A stretch of 64,000 bases of DNA, from NCBI RefSeq assembly GCF_000702625.1, contig NZ_JNIS01000001.1, forward strand, positions 1 to 64,000. The letters are read 5' to 3'. The position numbers were made by a program, and so were the translations under genes. Positions 35,144 to 44,088 of the stretch are shown here, piece after piece (the stretch's first letter is position 1; each line of letters opens with the position of its first letter). Source of the stretch: Exiguobacterium oxidotolerans JCM 12280. Its GTDB lineage: Bacteria; Bacillota; Bacilli; Exiguobacteriales; Exiguobacteriaceae. The notes beneath the pieces are model-generated. The model searched no databases, was not told the DNA's origin, and worked only from the letters and a program-made list of their open reading frames with translations.

Positions 35144-35839
35144 TCACCCGCTTTGGATAGTATTCTTACGACGATCTTCAATGATTTGTCCGTCCTGCAT
35201 GAACAGAATCCGGTCCGCCCGTTCAGCAAGTGCCACGTCATGGGTGACGAACAAAATGCCGCACTGCTCTTCCCGGTGCAAGTCAAGCAACAATTGGAAA
35301 ATCGTCTCGCCGGTGACGGAATCAAGATTTCCGGTCGGTTCATCGGCAAGGATCCAGCGCGGACGACTGATCAGGGCCCGTGCAATCGCGACCCGTTGTT
35401 GTTGACCCCCGGACAGTTGGGCCGGTAACGCGTGTTGTTTTTCAAGTAAGCCGACTTTCTCGAGGATCTGGGCAATCCGTTCTTCTTTGTTGAAGTCGGT
35501 CTTTTGTTTTAAGAGCGGGACGAGCACGTTTTCTTTGACCGTCAACGCAGGCAGAAGGTGAAACTGTTGAAAGACGAAGCCGATTTCCTGTGCCCGGAAG
35601 GCGGAGAGGCGACGATTTTTCCAACGGCTGATGTCTTGGCCGTCGTATTCGATTTGTCCGGACGTCGGACGGTCGAGTGAACCGATCATACTGAGAAGGG
35701 TCGACTTGCCGGAACCCGAAGCACCGACGATTGCCGTCACTTCGGTTGCTGAGAACTGGCACGTGAGGTCGTTTAAGACGAGTGATGGACTCCCGGCCGA
35801 TTGAAAAGAATGGGAGAGGTGGTTAACGAAAATATCCAT
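35144..35839 (-). CDS. ABC transporter ATP-binding protein (MacB/LolD type)
   Basis: 231 residues. Walker A GASGSGKST near 39, the Q-loop in VFQQFHLLPALTV, signature LSGGQQQR near 142 and Walker B WILADEPTGNLD near 161, with H-loop FVTHD. The short form without additional domain is typical of LolD/MacB ATPases pairing with FtsX-type permeases, here the gene 91 bases downstream. Regulation is not visible from sequence. Confidence 0.85.
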   Translation of the reverse strand: MDIFVNHLSHSFQSAGSPSLVLNDLTCQFSATEVTAIVGASGSGKSTLLSMIGSLDRPTSGQIEYDGQDISRWKNRRLSAFRAQEIGFVFQQFHLLPALTVKENVLVPLLKQKTDFNKEERIAQILEKVGLLEKQHALPAQLSGGQQQRVAIARALISRPRWILADEPTGNLDSVTGETIFQLLLDLHREEQCGILFVTHDVALAERADRILFMQDGQIIEDRRKNTIQSG

Positions 35840-35992
35840 TTGAGCGCTCCTTTTACAAAATAAGGTAATATAAACATAGCTTTATTTGAATATTTTGTCT
35901 ATTCTTCTTTTTAACAGAAGGGGAAAGTGTGATGCCTCTTCCTTTAACGATTAAAAGATAAGCAGAAAGTTTAATCATCAATAATGTTTACA

Positions 35993-36007
35993 ACTAAATA
36001 GTTTAGT
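35993..36007. promoter_or_regulatory. Palindromic operator upstream of MarR-SDR-SDR operon
   Basis: ACTAAA-TAG-TTTAGT, perfect 6-bp arms, about 75 bases before the MarR start and near a TATAAAT box at 36025. Probably the regulator's own site. Confidence 0.5.
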
Positions 36008-36080
36008 GTTAAATTATTCAACGGTATAAATAATGCTCTGGAGGATGAGTCCGAAAGCTGAAGTAGAGGAGTGGGGAACG

Positions 36081-36521
36081 ATGGAGCAAGATCAATTATT
36101 TAAAATGATTCATACGGTGGAAGCCGTGACGAACGAAGCGATCATCGATTGGAATACACGATTTCCGCATCGACTCGGGATTTCACCGATTTTGACACTC
36201 GGTGAGTTGAGTCGAAAAGGTCTGCAAAATCAAATGAAGCTGGCAGAGACGCTTGGCTTCACAGGTGGCGCGATGACGAACATCGCAAAGAAACTGATCA
36301 GCCTCGGTCTCGTCGAACGGATTTATAACGAGCAGGACCGGCGGCAAGTATTGTTACAGATCACGCCGGCAGGTACGGCTGTCCTCACGGAAGCTCAAGC
36401 GATTGGCAAACAACAGTATGTCGAGCTGTTCGATTGTCTCGACGAAACTGAAATCGAACTCTATTTATCAATCAATGAAAAATTGCTACACAACATCCGC
36501 TCGAAACGAAAGAAGGACTGA
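36081..36521 (+). CDS. MarR-family transcriptional regulator
   Basis: 146 residues. Winged helix: LAETLGFTGGAMTNIAKKLI then LVERIYNEQDRRQVLLQIT (wing with DRR). GAGGAG lies upstream of ATG 36081; an earlier ATG at 36033 gives an unlikely polar extension. It is separated by four bases from an SDR gene, so it probably controls the operon. Confidence 0.75.
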   Translation: MEQDQLFKMIHTVEAVTNEAIIDWNTRFPHRLGISPILTLGELSRKGLQNQMKLAETLGFTGGAMTNIAKKLISLGLVERIYNEQDRRQVLLQITPAGTAVLTEAQAIGKQQYVELFDCLDETEIELYLSINEKLLHNIRSKRKKD

Positions 36522-36525
36522 GAAC

Positions 36526-37320
36526 ATGAACCGTGTTTCAAACAAAGTCGCCCTGTTGACGGGTGCCGCATCCGGAATCGGGTTGTCGGCTGCGACATTA
36601 CTCGCTGCAGAAGGGGCAAGCGTCGTACTCGCCGATTTTAATCACGCGGGTGCTGATACGGCAGCTGCACAGATTCGGCGACGTGGAGGCGATGCTGCTG
36701 CGATTTTTTTAGATGCATCAAATGAACAATCGATTCAAGAAGCCGTCGCTTTTACGGTCGCCCGTTATGGGAAAATCGATATTCTGTTCAATAATGTCGG
36801 GCTGACGAACTTACGAAAAGACTTAGACATTGTATCGATGGATTTAGCGGAATGGGACCGCTTGATGAACGTCAACCTAAAAAGTGTTCTCCTCGGAGCA
36901 CGCTACGCGATTCCGCACATGCAGGAAGCAGGGGGAGGGTCGATCATCAACACGGCGTCGATGTCCGCATTCGCCGGTGACAGCATCCGCTCCGCCTACG
37001 GAACATCAAAGGCGGGGGTCGTCCAGCTGACGAAATATATCGCGACACAATACGGAAAAGATCAGATCCGTTGTAATGCGATTGCACCGGGGCTGATTTT
37101 GACACCAGCTGCAAAAGCGAACATGAGTCCCTCGCTCCTCGCGACGTTTGAAAAATACAATGCCTTGCCCTATCACGGAGAAGCCGATGATATCGGGCAT
37201 GCCGTCGTCTTTTTAGCATCAGACGAATCGAAGTTCATGACGGGGCAGACGTTACAAATTGAAGGTGGGCATTACATCGGTAATCCGACGAGTCCGGATT
37301 TCATGGCGATGCAAGACTAA
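36526..37320 (+). CDS. SDR oxidoreductase
   Basis: 264 residues, classical SDR with TGAASGIG near 13, NNVG near 90, Ser in NTASMSAF and YGTSK as the catalytic pair; NAD(P)-dependent oxidation or reduction of an alcohol/ketone. Second gene of the MarR-SDR-SDR operon. Substrate unknown. AGAAGGA precedes the ATG. Confidence 0.75.
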   Translation: MNRVSNKVALLTGAASGIGLSAATLLAAEGASVVLADFNHAGADTAAAQIRRRGGDAAAIFLDASNEQSIQEAVAFTVARYGKIDILFNNVGLTNLRKDLDIVSMDLAEWDRLMNVNLKSVLLGARYAIPHMQEAGGGSIINTASMSAFAGDSIRSAYGTSKAGVVQLTKYIATQYGKDQIRCNAIAPGLILTPAAKANMSPSLLATFEKYNALPYHGEADDIGHAVVFLASDESKFMTGQTLQIEGGHYIGNPTSPDFMAMQD

Positions 37321-37343
37321 GCAACGGAAGGGAGACGAAAGAC

Positions 37344-38087
37344 ATGAAACGATTAGAAGAAAAAATCACGTTGATTACTGGAGCCGGAAGTGGGATGGGA
37401 GAGGCGACAGCCCTCGCGTTTGCGCGTGAAGGCGCCATCGTCATCGCAACTGACATCAATGAGGAAGCAGTCCGAAGCGTCGTCAAACAAATCCACCTGG
37501 CGGGAGGACAGGCGTATGCTTTGGACCATGATGTGTCGTCAGGCGCAAGCTGGAAAGCTGTTTTTGAAATGGTCGACCGGGAGTTCAGTCGCCTGGACGT
37601 CTTAGTCAACAATGCGGGGATCGCCCTGAGTACGCCATTTTTAGAGCAAGATGAAACGGACTGGGCACGAATCTTCAACATCAACGTCAACAGTGTGTTG
37701 CTCGGGATGCAACAAGCGGTTCCGATGATGGAGAACACAGGTGGTTCGATCGTCAACATCGCGTCCATCTCCGCCATCAGCGGAATGGCGGGAGCGGGCG
37801 GCTATACGGCGTCAAAAGGAGCGGTCGATGCCGTGACACGGGCAGCCGCCGTCGATTACGGAAAACATAACATTCGTGTCAATGCCGTTTATCCGGGCTA
37901 CATCGAAACGAAGATGAGTGCGCCGTCGATGGCGACCTATAAAGATTATTTCGAACAGGTGATTCCGCTCGGTCATGTCGGGAATGCGGAAGAGGTCGCG
38001 CATGCTGTCCTGTTCCTCGCGACGGATGAAGCGAGCCATATCTCAGGCGTCGGTCTTCCGGTCGACGGGGGCGTCACGGCAAGATAA
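37344..38087 (+). CDS. SDR oxidoreductase
   Basis: 247 residues, classical SDR: TGAGSGMG near 12, NNAG near 90, NIASISAISG for the Ser and YTASK for the catalytic Tyr/Lys. It is the third gene of the operon, 23 bases after the preceding SDR, and the two are diverged paralogues. Substrate unknown. GGAGG-like site precedes it. Confidence 0.75.
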   Translation: MKRLEEKITLITGAGSGMGEATALAFAREGAIVIATDINEEAVRSVVKQIHLAGGQAYALDHDVSSGASWKAVFEMVDREFSRLDVLVNNAGIALSTPFLEQDETDWARIFNINVNSVLLGMQQAVPMMENTGGSIVNIASISAISGMAGAGGYTASKGAVDAVTRAAAVDYGKHNIRVNAVYPGYIETKMSAPSMATYKDYFEQVIPLGHVGNAEEVAHAVLFLATDEASHISGVGLPVDGGVTAR

Positions 38088-38100
38088 CCGAAGATACATT

Positions 38101-38133
38101 AAGGCACTGTCCATTCGACAGTGTCTTTTCTTA
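38101..38133 (+). terminator. Terminator of the MarR-SDR-SDR operon
   Basis: GGCACTGTC-CATTC-GACAGTGTC, then TTTTCTT. Confidence 0.75.
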
Positions 38134-38234
38134 ATGAAAGATTTGGTCAATAAGTAATAGAGGTTGTGATTAAAAGAATTTTTTTACAAAAAAGCGCTAT
38201 AATGGAAGGTGAAAATGACAAATGAAATGAGTGG

Positions 38235-39420
38235 ATGATTTTGCTTCAATCATGGAAAAAACGATTGATTTACGGAACGGCTGGACTAGCAGTAGTTGGA
38301 TGTGCGAGTGCATTCTATATCGGCTCTCATCCCGAAGAACCAAAAGCCAGTTCTTACCCGGTCCTATCAAAAGATGTCACGACGATGACGTTTAATCCGA
38401 ACGACGGTCAGGTCATCCTGCTGTCCGGAAGCGACATCAATCGTTATAAAGAAACACAGGATGATCCGCAAGAGCCGGCATTGATGACGACATTATCAAA
38501 AACGGGAACAGAATTAAAGACGGAAACGATTGCTGATCCGGATTTGTATCGGATGGCATTTTCACAAAAGGGAACGGATCCGCGGCATATGTATATCCAC
38601 CACCTGGACGGTATCGAAGCTGACCACTTTTTTTACGTATGACTTAAAACGGGGGACGTTTAAAAAACATCAGGTGCCGAATACAGCGATCACATCTGTT
38701 GCCCATTACGGGAAAGATGTCTGGGTCACATCAAACGCCGCAAAGCCGTCGGAAAACATTCAATTGATCAACGTCCGGACGGACAAACGGTATCCGATTG
38801 AAGACCAGTTGATGCCAGTCGTTGATTCACCGATCCTTGAACTGGATCGGACGATTGCTTACGCCAACAACGGTACCGAGGATGATCAAGAAGGGGCGGC
38901 CGGAATGGTCCTGCTCGACCAGAAAACCGGAAAATCACGCGTCATTCGAAAAGCGGTTGAACCATATGCCTATACGGCGTTATACGGCGCGAAAGACACC
39001 GCGTATTTTGCGACGACCGACGGCATGATGATCAAGCTGAAGACGGACGGCACGATGCAACAAAAGTCATTTTCAGTATTGGATGATGTCAGCTACTGGG
39101 CGACGGAACCGATGCGGATGATCAACAACCAGACCGGTTATCAAATCATCAATACCGGTGAAAACGATACGGATCAACGGCTCGTCAAGTGGACGTTCGG
39201 ACAAGCATTCCGGGTTGAACAGGTTCAACCGAAGTTTTGGAAGCAGGGGAATCATTACCGTTACCTGTACCGGAATCCGTATAAGAAGACGTCCTACTTC
39301 ACGGAAACGGACACGTCCTCTTCCGGTAAAGACCGGTTGATCGTCACGGACGACCGGTTAAAAACGTTATGGACGATACCGATTGATGGAGAAAAAGGTG
39401 TGGATTTTGTGATGGATTAA
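38235..39420 (+). pseudogene. Secreted beta-propeller-like protein, frameshifted at a T-run
   Basis: A signal-anchor start (KRLIYGTAGLAVVGCASAFY) is followed by beta-rich repeats. The frame stops at TGA 38640, right after a run of seven T at 38628-38634. With six T it reads DHFFTYDLKRGTFKK and continues unbroken to 39420, giving about 394 residues. The 3' part has LVKWTFGQAFRVEQV and SSSGKDRLIVTDDRLKTL, similar in flavour to the secreted proteins at 2944 and 46820. Function unknown. Either a real frameshift or phase-variable run, or a sequencing indel. Confidence 0.65.
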
Positions 39421-39440
39421 CAGCAGAAGGAGTGAGGGAA

Positions 39441-39944
39441 ATGGCTTTTGAAGAGGTGTACTTGACAGCAATTCAAGCGAGGTTCCGGGCCGTCCGCGAA
39501 CCGGCGGAGCAGGCACTTGGTTGGCTGAACGAGGAACAGTTTCATCAGACACTCGCACCGGACACGAACAGTGTCGCGTTACTGATTCAGCACATGACGA
39601 ACAATATGACGTCACGCTGGACCAATTTTTTGACGACGGACGGCGAAAAGCCGGACCGCAATCGGGACGCCGAGTTCGTTGACCAGGGGCATGATAAAGA
39701 GACGTTACTGAAACTGTGGCATGACGGCTGGCAGCTTGTCGAATCGGCGCTCGCGTCGTTGACACCGGACGATTTGAAGCGGACCGTTTTAATCCGCGGT
39801 GAACCGCATCTAGTCGTCGACGCAATCGAACGACAACTCGCACATTATGCCTATCACACCGGACAGCTGATTTTTTTGATGAAAGTGTTGCTCGGACCGG
39901 ACTTCAAGCCGTTGACGATTCCCTTGCCGCATCAACGGAAGTGA
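39441..39944 (+). CDS. DinB-superfamily (DUF1572-like) protein
   Basis: 167 residues forming a four-helix bundle. Putative metal ligands are His in LIQHMTNNMTSRW near 50 and HYAYHTGQ near 137-144, the pattern of DinB-like proteins. Members are often thiol- or damage-related, without known substrate. GGAG lies 8 bases from ATG 39441. A strong terminator follows. Confidence 0.7.
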   Translation: MAFEEVYLTAIQARFRAVREPAEQALGWLNEEQFHQTLAPDTNSVALLIQHMTNNMTSRWTNFLTTDGEKPDRNRDAEFVDQGHDKETLLKLWHDGWQLVESALASLTPDDLKRTVLIRGEPHLVVDAIERQLAHYAYHTGQLIFLMKVLLGPDFKPLTIPLPHQRK

Positions 39945-39946
39945 AT

Positions 39947-39990
39947 AAAACAGACCTGCCTCTTTGACTTAAGGGGCAGGTCTGTTTTTA
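39947..39990. terminator. Bidirectional terminator
   Basis: AAAACAGACCTGCC pairs with GGCAGGTCTGTTTT (14 bp). It serves the DinB-like gene and probably the convergent lipoprotein gene at 39988. Confidence 0.85.
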
Positions 39991-40599
39991 TAAGATATCG
40001 CGGACTGGTTTCGTTGATAATGAGATGATGAAAATCCGTTCTCCTTTACTAAGTTTCACGTCCTGGGGTGCATCGAGTTGATCCATTTGATTTCCGCGCA
40101 TTGATTGATGAATGCTTGATTGTTCTAACATCAACACTTGATAGTCAGAGCGAAGGAGTGTTTTTTCACGGAACGAGACACCACTGTACAGAAAGTCTTT
40201 CAGCTCTTCGGATTGCTCAGACCACTTTTGCATCGTACCATCCAAATCATACATGAACGATCGGTAACCTTTCGCGGTATCGAACTGTTCTCCTAATTTC
40301 AGTTTCTTTCCCTCATATTGACCAGGTTGAATTACTTTCGTAAACCAGATTTTTTGTTCACCAGAATGGAAATATTCGGTTCCGGTCAGATAAAGGGGCT
40401 GATTGGACTGACCAGAAATGGTATAGGTGAATTCAGTTTTATTAGGATTCGTATGTTCTTTAGACTCATCCATATTTAACGTCAACGGCAATTCAATCGG
40501 TTTGACGACTTTTTTCGGCACAGCTTCTTCCGAGCTGCAACCGGCAAGTAAAAGTGCCGATAATGAACAGACGAGCATTTGTTTCAACATCCACTTCAC
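39988..40599 (-). CDS. Lipoprotein of unknown function
   Basis: 203 residues with lipobox LLAGC (Cys 21) and an extracytoplasmic beta-rich domain containing TEFTYTISGQSNQPLYL and KDFLYSGVSFREKTLL. No recognised family. It is divergent from the beta-helix lipoprotein gene at 40685, with an 85-base gap, so the two may share regulation. Confidence 0.6.
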   Translation of the reverse strand: MKWMLKQMLVCSLSALLLAGCSSEEAVPKKVVKPIELPLTLNMDESKEHTNPNKTEFTYTISGQSNQPLYLTGTEYFHSGEQKIWFTKVIQPGQYEGKKLKLGEQFDTAKGYRSFMYDLDGTMQKWSEQSEELKDFLYSGVSFREKTLLRSDYQVLMLEQSSIHQSMRGNQMDQLDAPQDVKLSKGERIFIISLSTKPVRDIL

Positions 40600-40684
40600 G
40601 TCCTTCGTATGTAAATAAAGTAAGTATAAAAGGATTGGATGTTATTTACAATCAGAAAAGTGTTCACGGAAAGGGGGGCTTTGC

Positions 40685-42007
40685 GTGAAAAAACGATTTA
40701 TTCTTTTGCTGTCACTCGGACTGTTCGGTTGTTTAGCGACATGGAACCAGGAACAGGCAGAGGCGACCGCTTCAATAAAAGTTATGTACGTCGCGCCTAA
40801 CGGTAAGGATACGAATTCCGGTTCGTTGAAACGACCGCTTAAAACACTGAAACGGGCGAGTCAGCTTGCGAGAGCCGGGACGACGGTCTATCTGCGTCAA
40901 GGAACGTACACGGAAGCGTTGACAGTCCGGTACAGCGGAACGAAACAGGCGCCGGTCGTCTTTCGGAATTACCAAACAGAAAAAGTTGTCTTAAGTGGGA
41001 GGGCGTTGAAGAAACAGGACGGGGAGACGACGCTCATCCGAATCGAAAACCGGCAGTACGTGACGATTCAAGGACTGGTTGTCGCAGACATCAAAACGAC
41101 ACGAACCAACGAGACACCAATCGGGATTTTTGTCACCGGGGCAGGACGGAACATTCAACTGATCGATAATCAGATCCACCGCATCCAAACGAATGCGAAA
41201 GACGGCAATGCCCATGGGATTGCGATTTACGGAACCGGCCGCTTGCAGCAGATTACCGTTCGCGGCAACCGGGTCGAAGACAACCGGCTTGGGGCGAGCG
41301 AAGCGCTTGTCTTAAACGGCAACATCGACGGGTTTTCCGTCACGGATAACATCGTCCGCCGTAACGATAATATCGGCATCGACTTGATCGGCTATGAGGG
41401 AGTCGCGACGAACAACTCGGAGGATTACGTCCGGAATGGAGTCATTTCCGGGAATCAGGTCACGGACAGTTCGAGTTACGGCAATCCGGTCTACGGCAAG
41501 GATTACAATGCGGCCGGCATTTACGTTGACGGGGGAAAACAGCTGACGATTGAACACAATACGGTCGAACGAAATGATATCGGGATTGAAGTGACGAGTG
41601 AACATGCGAAAAAGTATGCAGAAGACATTACGGTCCGCGGCAATCTGGTTAAACAAAACCGGTTTACCGGCATTTCAATCGGCGGATACGATAAAAAGCG
41701 CGGTGGTACGAAACGGGTCCGGATTACAGACAATCAAGTCACCGGCAATGATACGAAAGGACTCGAAGGCGGACAGCTCCTCGTCCAGCATGATGTCCGT
41801 GCTAATCGGATCGACCATAATACGTTTACGACAGGACCGGACAACCTGTTTGTCGCAAATTTCTTCAAAACGAGTTCAGGAAATCGGTTTGAAGATAATA
41901 CTTATCAATTAAAAAAAGGAACAGCAAAACGCTGGATTTGGTTGGATCACGAGTACCGGACACAGGCAACCTTTGAGCGGGCAGTAAAAGGAGGATTTAA
42001 TAAGTAA
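40685..42007 (+). CDS. Right-handed beta-helix lipoprotein, paralogue of 30539
   Basis: 440 residues from a GTG with a GGGGGG-type ribosome site. The signal ends in LGLFGC, so this copy is probably acylated, whereas the copy at 30539 is membrane-anchored. A DUF1565-like start (MYVAPNGKDTNSGSLKRPLK) precedes the beta-helix coils (DNQIHRIQ, RGNRVEDNR, TDNIVRRND, SGNQVTDSS, EHNTVERND). The roughly 30-residue C-terminal DFRLK-type tail of its paralogue is missing, so it may be truncated. Probable polysaccharide-binding or -cleaving surface protein; substrate unknown. Confidence 0.72.
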   Translation: MKKRFILLLSLGLFGCLATWNQEQAEATASIKVMYVAPNGKDTNSGSLKRPLKTLKRASQLARAGTTVYLRQGTYTEALTVRYSGTKQAPVVFRNYQTEKVVLSGRALKKQDGETTLIRIENRQYVTIQGLVVADIKTTRTNETPIGIFVTGAGRNIQLIDNQIHRIQTNAKDGNAHGIAIYGTGRLQQITVRGNRVEDNRLGASEALVLNGNIDGFSVTDNIVRRNDNIGIDLIGYEGVATNNSEDYVRNGVISGNQVTDSSSYGNPVYGKDYNAAGIYVDGGKQLTIEHNTVERNDIGIEVTSEHAKKYAEDITVRGNLVKQNRFTGISIGGYDKKRGGTKRVRITDNQVTGNDTKGLEGGQLLVQHDVRANRIDHNTFTTGPDNLFVANFFKTSSGNRFEDNTYQLKKGTAKRWIWLDHEYRTQATFERAVKGGFNK

Positions 42008-42081
42008 AGCGAGCAGGGATTGTGCGGCATATAGAGAAATGGATGGGGTAAGCGAACGAATTTGGAAAAGGAGCGATCGAT

Positions 42082-42501
42082 ATGGGACAGACGCAAGTGT
42101 TACAAATCGAGACGGTCATCCAACGACCCGTTGCAGAAGTCTGGACGTACTGGACGGAACCAGAGCATATCAAAGCATGGAATGCGGCATCGGACGATTG
42201 GCACACGACGGAAGCGACGAATGATGTCCAGGCAGGCGGTCGGTTCTCCAGTCACATGGCAGCAAAGGATGGCAGTATGGGGTTTGATTTTTCCGGTGTT
42301 TATGACGATGTCGTCGTGAACGAAAAATTAGCCTATACACTGGACGACGGTCGCCACGTGACGGTTTTGTTTAAAGCGAATGGGGACGAAACGAACGTCG
42401 TCGAAACATTTGAAGCGGAGTCGGCGAATCCGCCCGAGATGCAGCAAGCGGGCTGGCAATCGATTCTTGACCGCTTCAAAGAATATGCGGAACAACAATG
42501 A
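42082..42501 (+). CDS. SRPBCC-domain (AHSA1-like) protein
   Basis: 139 residues. Typical AHSA1 start (ETVIQRPVAEVWTYWTEPEH) and end (GWQSILDRFKEYAEQQ), a START-like hydrophobic-pocket fold. Members are stand-alone, with unknown ligand. A strong terminator follows. Confidence 0.75.
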   Translation: MGQTQVLQIETVIQRPVAEVWTYWTEPEHIKAWNAASDDWHTTEATNDVQAGGRFSSHMAAKDGSMGFDFSGVYDDVVVNEKLAYTLDDGRHVTVLFKANGDETNVVETFEAESANPPEMQQAGWQSILDRFKEYAEQQ

Positions 42502-42543
42502 AACAGACAAAAGCCCTTCTCTAAGCAGGAGGGCTTTTGTCTG
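42502..42543 (+). terminator. Strong terminator after the SRPBCC gene
   Basis: ACAGACAAAAGCCCT pairs with AGGGCTTTTGTCTGT (15 bp). Confidence 0.85.
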
Positions 42544-42559
42544 TAAAGAAAAAATCGAT

Positions 42560-42718
42560 TTACTGTTGTACTTGAATTAATTTTTCACCGCAATTTTGAC
42601 AAATCGAATTGAGGGTCTTCGTACAATCTGCACAATATGTACAGTTGTGCGAACAATGATACGTTTCCTGACCTTCTTCAAATGTCTCCGCACAGCGGGT
42701 GCAATTTGTTGCCTGCAT
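42560..42718 (-). CDS. DUF1272 zinc-ribbon-like protein
   Basis: 52 residues. Eight Cys and two His are arranged as CxxC...CxxxC(H)xxCxxC...CxxC (NCTRCAET, YHCSHNCTYCADC, ICQNCGEK), as in DUF1272. It probably binds two metals. Start ATG 42718 is preceded by GAGGTG; an upstream in-frame ATG would add 35 unrelated residues. Function unknown. Confidence 0.75.
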   Translation of the reverse strand: MQATNCTRCAETFEEGQETYHCSHNCTYCADCTKTLNSICQNCGEKLIQVQQ

Positions 42719-42867
42719 GTCGTTCACCTCACGTCTCGTTTGATCTGTCTTAATTGTACGAAACGAAACTGTGACCGGACAGATGGTTTTCCTCGTATTC
42801 AAGTAGCTTCGCCTAAGAATCAATGGTAATTTAAAGATATGTCTTCATAATATTAGGAGGGTGAAAA

Positions 42868-43311
42868 ATGGACGAAATTGATTACGCCATCATCCATGCG
42901 TTACAAGCGGACGGACGGATGTCCTGGACGGAACTCGGCAAAACGGTTGGTCTTTCAACCCCTGCCGTCAACGAGCGAGTAAAAAAACTTGAGGACCGTG
43001 GAGTCATCGAAGGATACCGCGCGGTCATCAATCCCGTCGCGATCGAAAAAACGATCATGGCGATTTTGATGTTCGAGCAGACACGCTGCGCGGCGTTCAT
43101 CACGTTTTGTAAAGACCATCCGGATGTCGTCGAGTGCCACCGGCTTGCCGGGACGTTTAATTTCATGGTCAAACTGTACACGCCGTCGGTCGAAACACTG
43201 GAAGCGTTCATCGATGCTTCGATGGAATACGGAAAACCGTCGACCTGGATTCGTCTGTCATCGCCGGTCGCCTTTAAGGCGTTTACGGTCGGGGATGGAG
43301 TGTTGTTATGA
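42868..43311 (+). CDS. Lrp/AsnC-family transcriptional regulator
   Basis: 147 residues: N-terminal helix-turn-helix (TELGKTVGLSTPAVNERVKK, residues 21-40), then a RAM/ACT-like effector domain (about 65-140) that binds amino acids and forms octamers. Target genes are not evident from the neighbours. AGGAGG lies upstream of the ATG. Confidence 0.8.
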   Translation: MDEIDYAIIHALQADGRMSWTELGKTVGLSTPAVNERVKKLEDRGVIEGYRAVINPVAIEKTIMAILMFEQTRCAAFITFCKDHPDVVECHRLAGTFNFMVKLYTPSVETLEAFIDASMEYGKPSTWIRLSSPVAFKAFTVGDGVLL

Positions 43312-43429
43312 ACCGGATTTCTGACCAGATTCTGCGAGTGAGCGTCATTAGATGATAACAGATATTAATTTTTTGTTGTTAAGTAGAATTTAAGTACTCT
43401 AATTTTAAAAAGGACTGAGAAAATTTATC

Positions 43430-44015
43430 ATGGTGCTGGACGATGATGTACATATTCGGACAATGACCACTAACGATTTTTATTTAATGGTTAAATAATC
43501 AGAAGGTATTAGAGTTCTATGAGGAACCACCTTCAAACTTAGAGCGAGTGATCAACAAATATGGTCCTAGGATTAAAAGGGAACACTATGTCACGCCTTG
43601 TATTGTAGAGTACAAAAATCAACCAATCGGTTATATACAGTACTACAAGATTCAGGAAACTGATTTGAAAAAATATGAACTTCCAAATTATCAAGATATT
43701 TATGGGATAGATCAATTTATTGGAGAACCGCAATTATGGGGCAAAGGAATCGGTTCGATAATGATTCGAAAGATGGTGGATTATCTTTTGGATGACAAAG
43801 GTGCTGCAATGGTGGTATTGGACGTAAAAAAAACGAATACACGAGCAATTTCAAGTTATGAAAAGAGTGGTTTCAAACAAATCAAAGAGCTAAATAATGA
43901 CTCGATTTTAATGGCAGGCATAAAAAAACGTGCGAATGAACTTTTTGTAGATGGCTTGAGATTGTTTATATTCCTTGTTCTAGTCACCTACCTCACTATT
44001 CCTATATCACAATAA
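43430..44015 (+). pseudogene. Aminoglycoside 6'-N-acetyltransferase-like gene, frameshifted
   Basis: The start (MVLDDDVHIRTMTTNDFYLM) runs in one frame and stops at 43496 just after MVK. The rest continues one frame over: NQKVLEFYEEPPSNLE, then IGYIQYYKI, IYGIDQFIGEPQLWGKGIGS and NTRAISSYEKSGFKQI, closely like AAC(6')-Ie-type enzymes. A W-L pair normally follows MVK; loss of five bases (as from AAATGGCTTAAT to AAATAAT) would explain the break. The gene is markedly more AT-rich than its neighbours, which suggests it was acquired from outside. A 155-residue fragment could still start at 43548, but without the N-terminal strand. Confidence 0.65.
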
Positions 44016-44088
44016 ATCTGGTTTACGAAACTAGATATTTAAAAACAACAATTTCATTAACAAATTCAAATGGAAAGGGGACAGACCG

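Noticed and set aside
35064-35405. Plus-strand frames opposite the ABC ATPase gene
   Set aside because: They are the shadow of the real minus-strand gene, with arginine/serine-rich composition typical of antisense frames.
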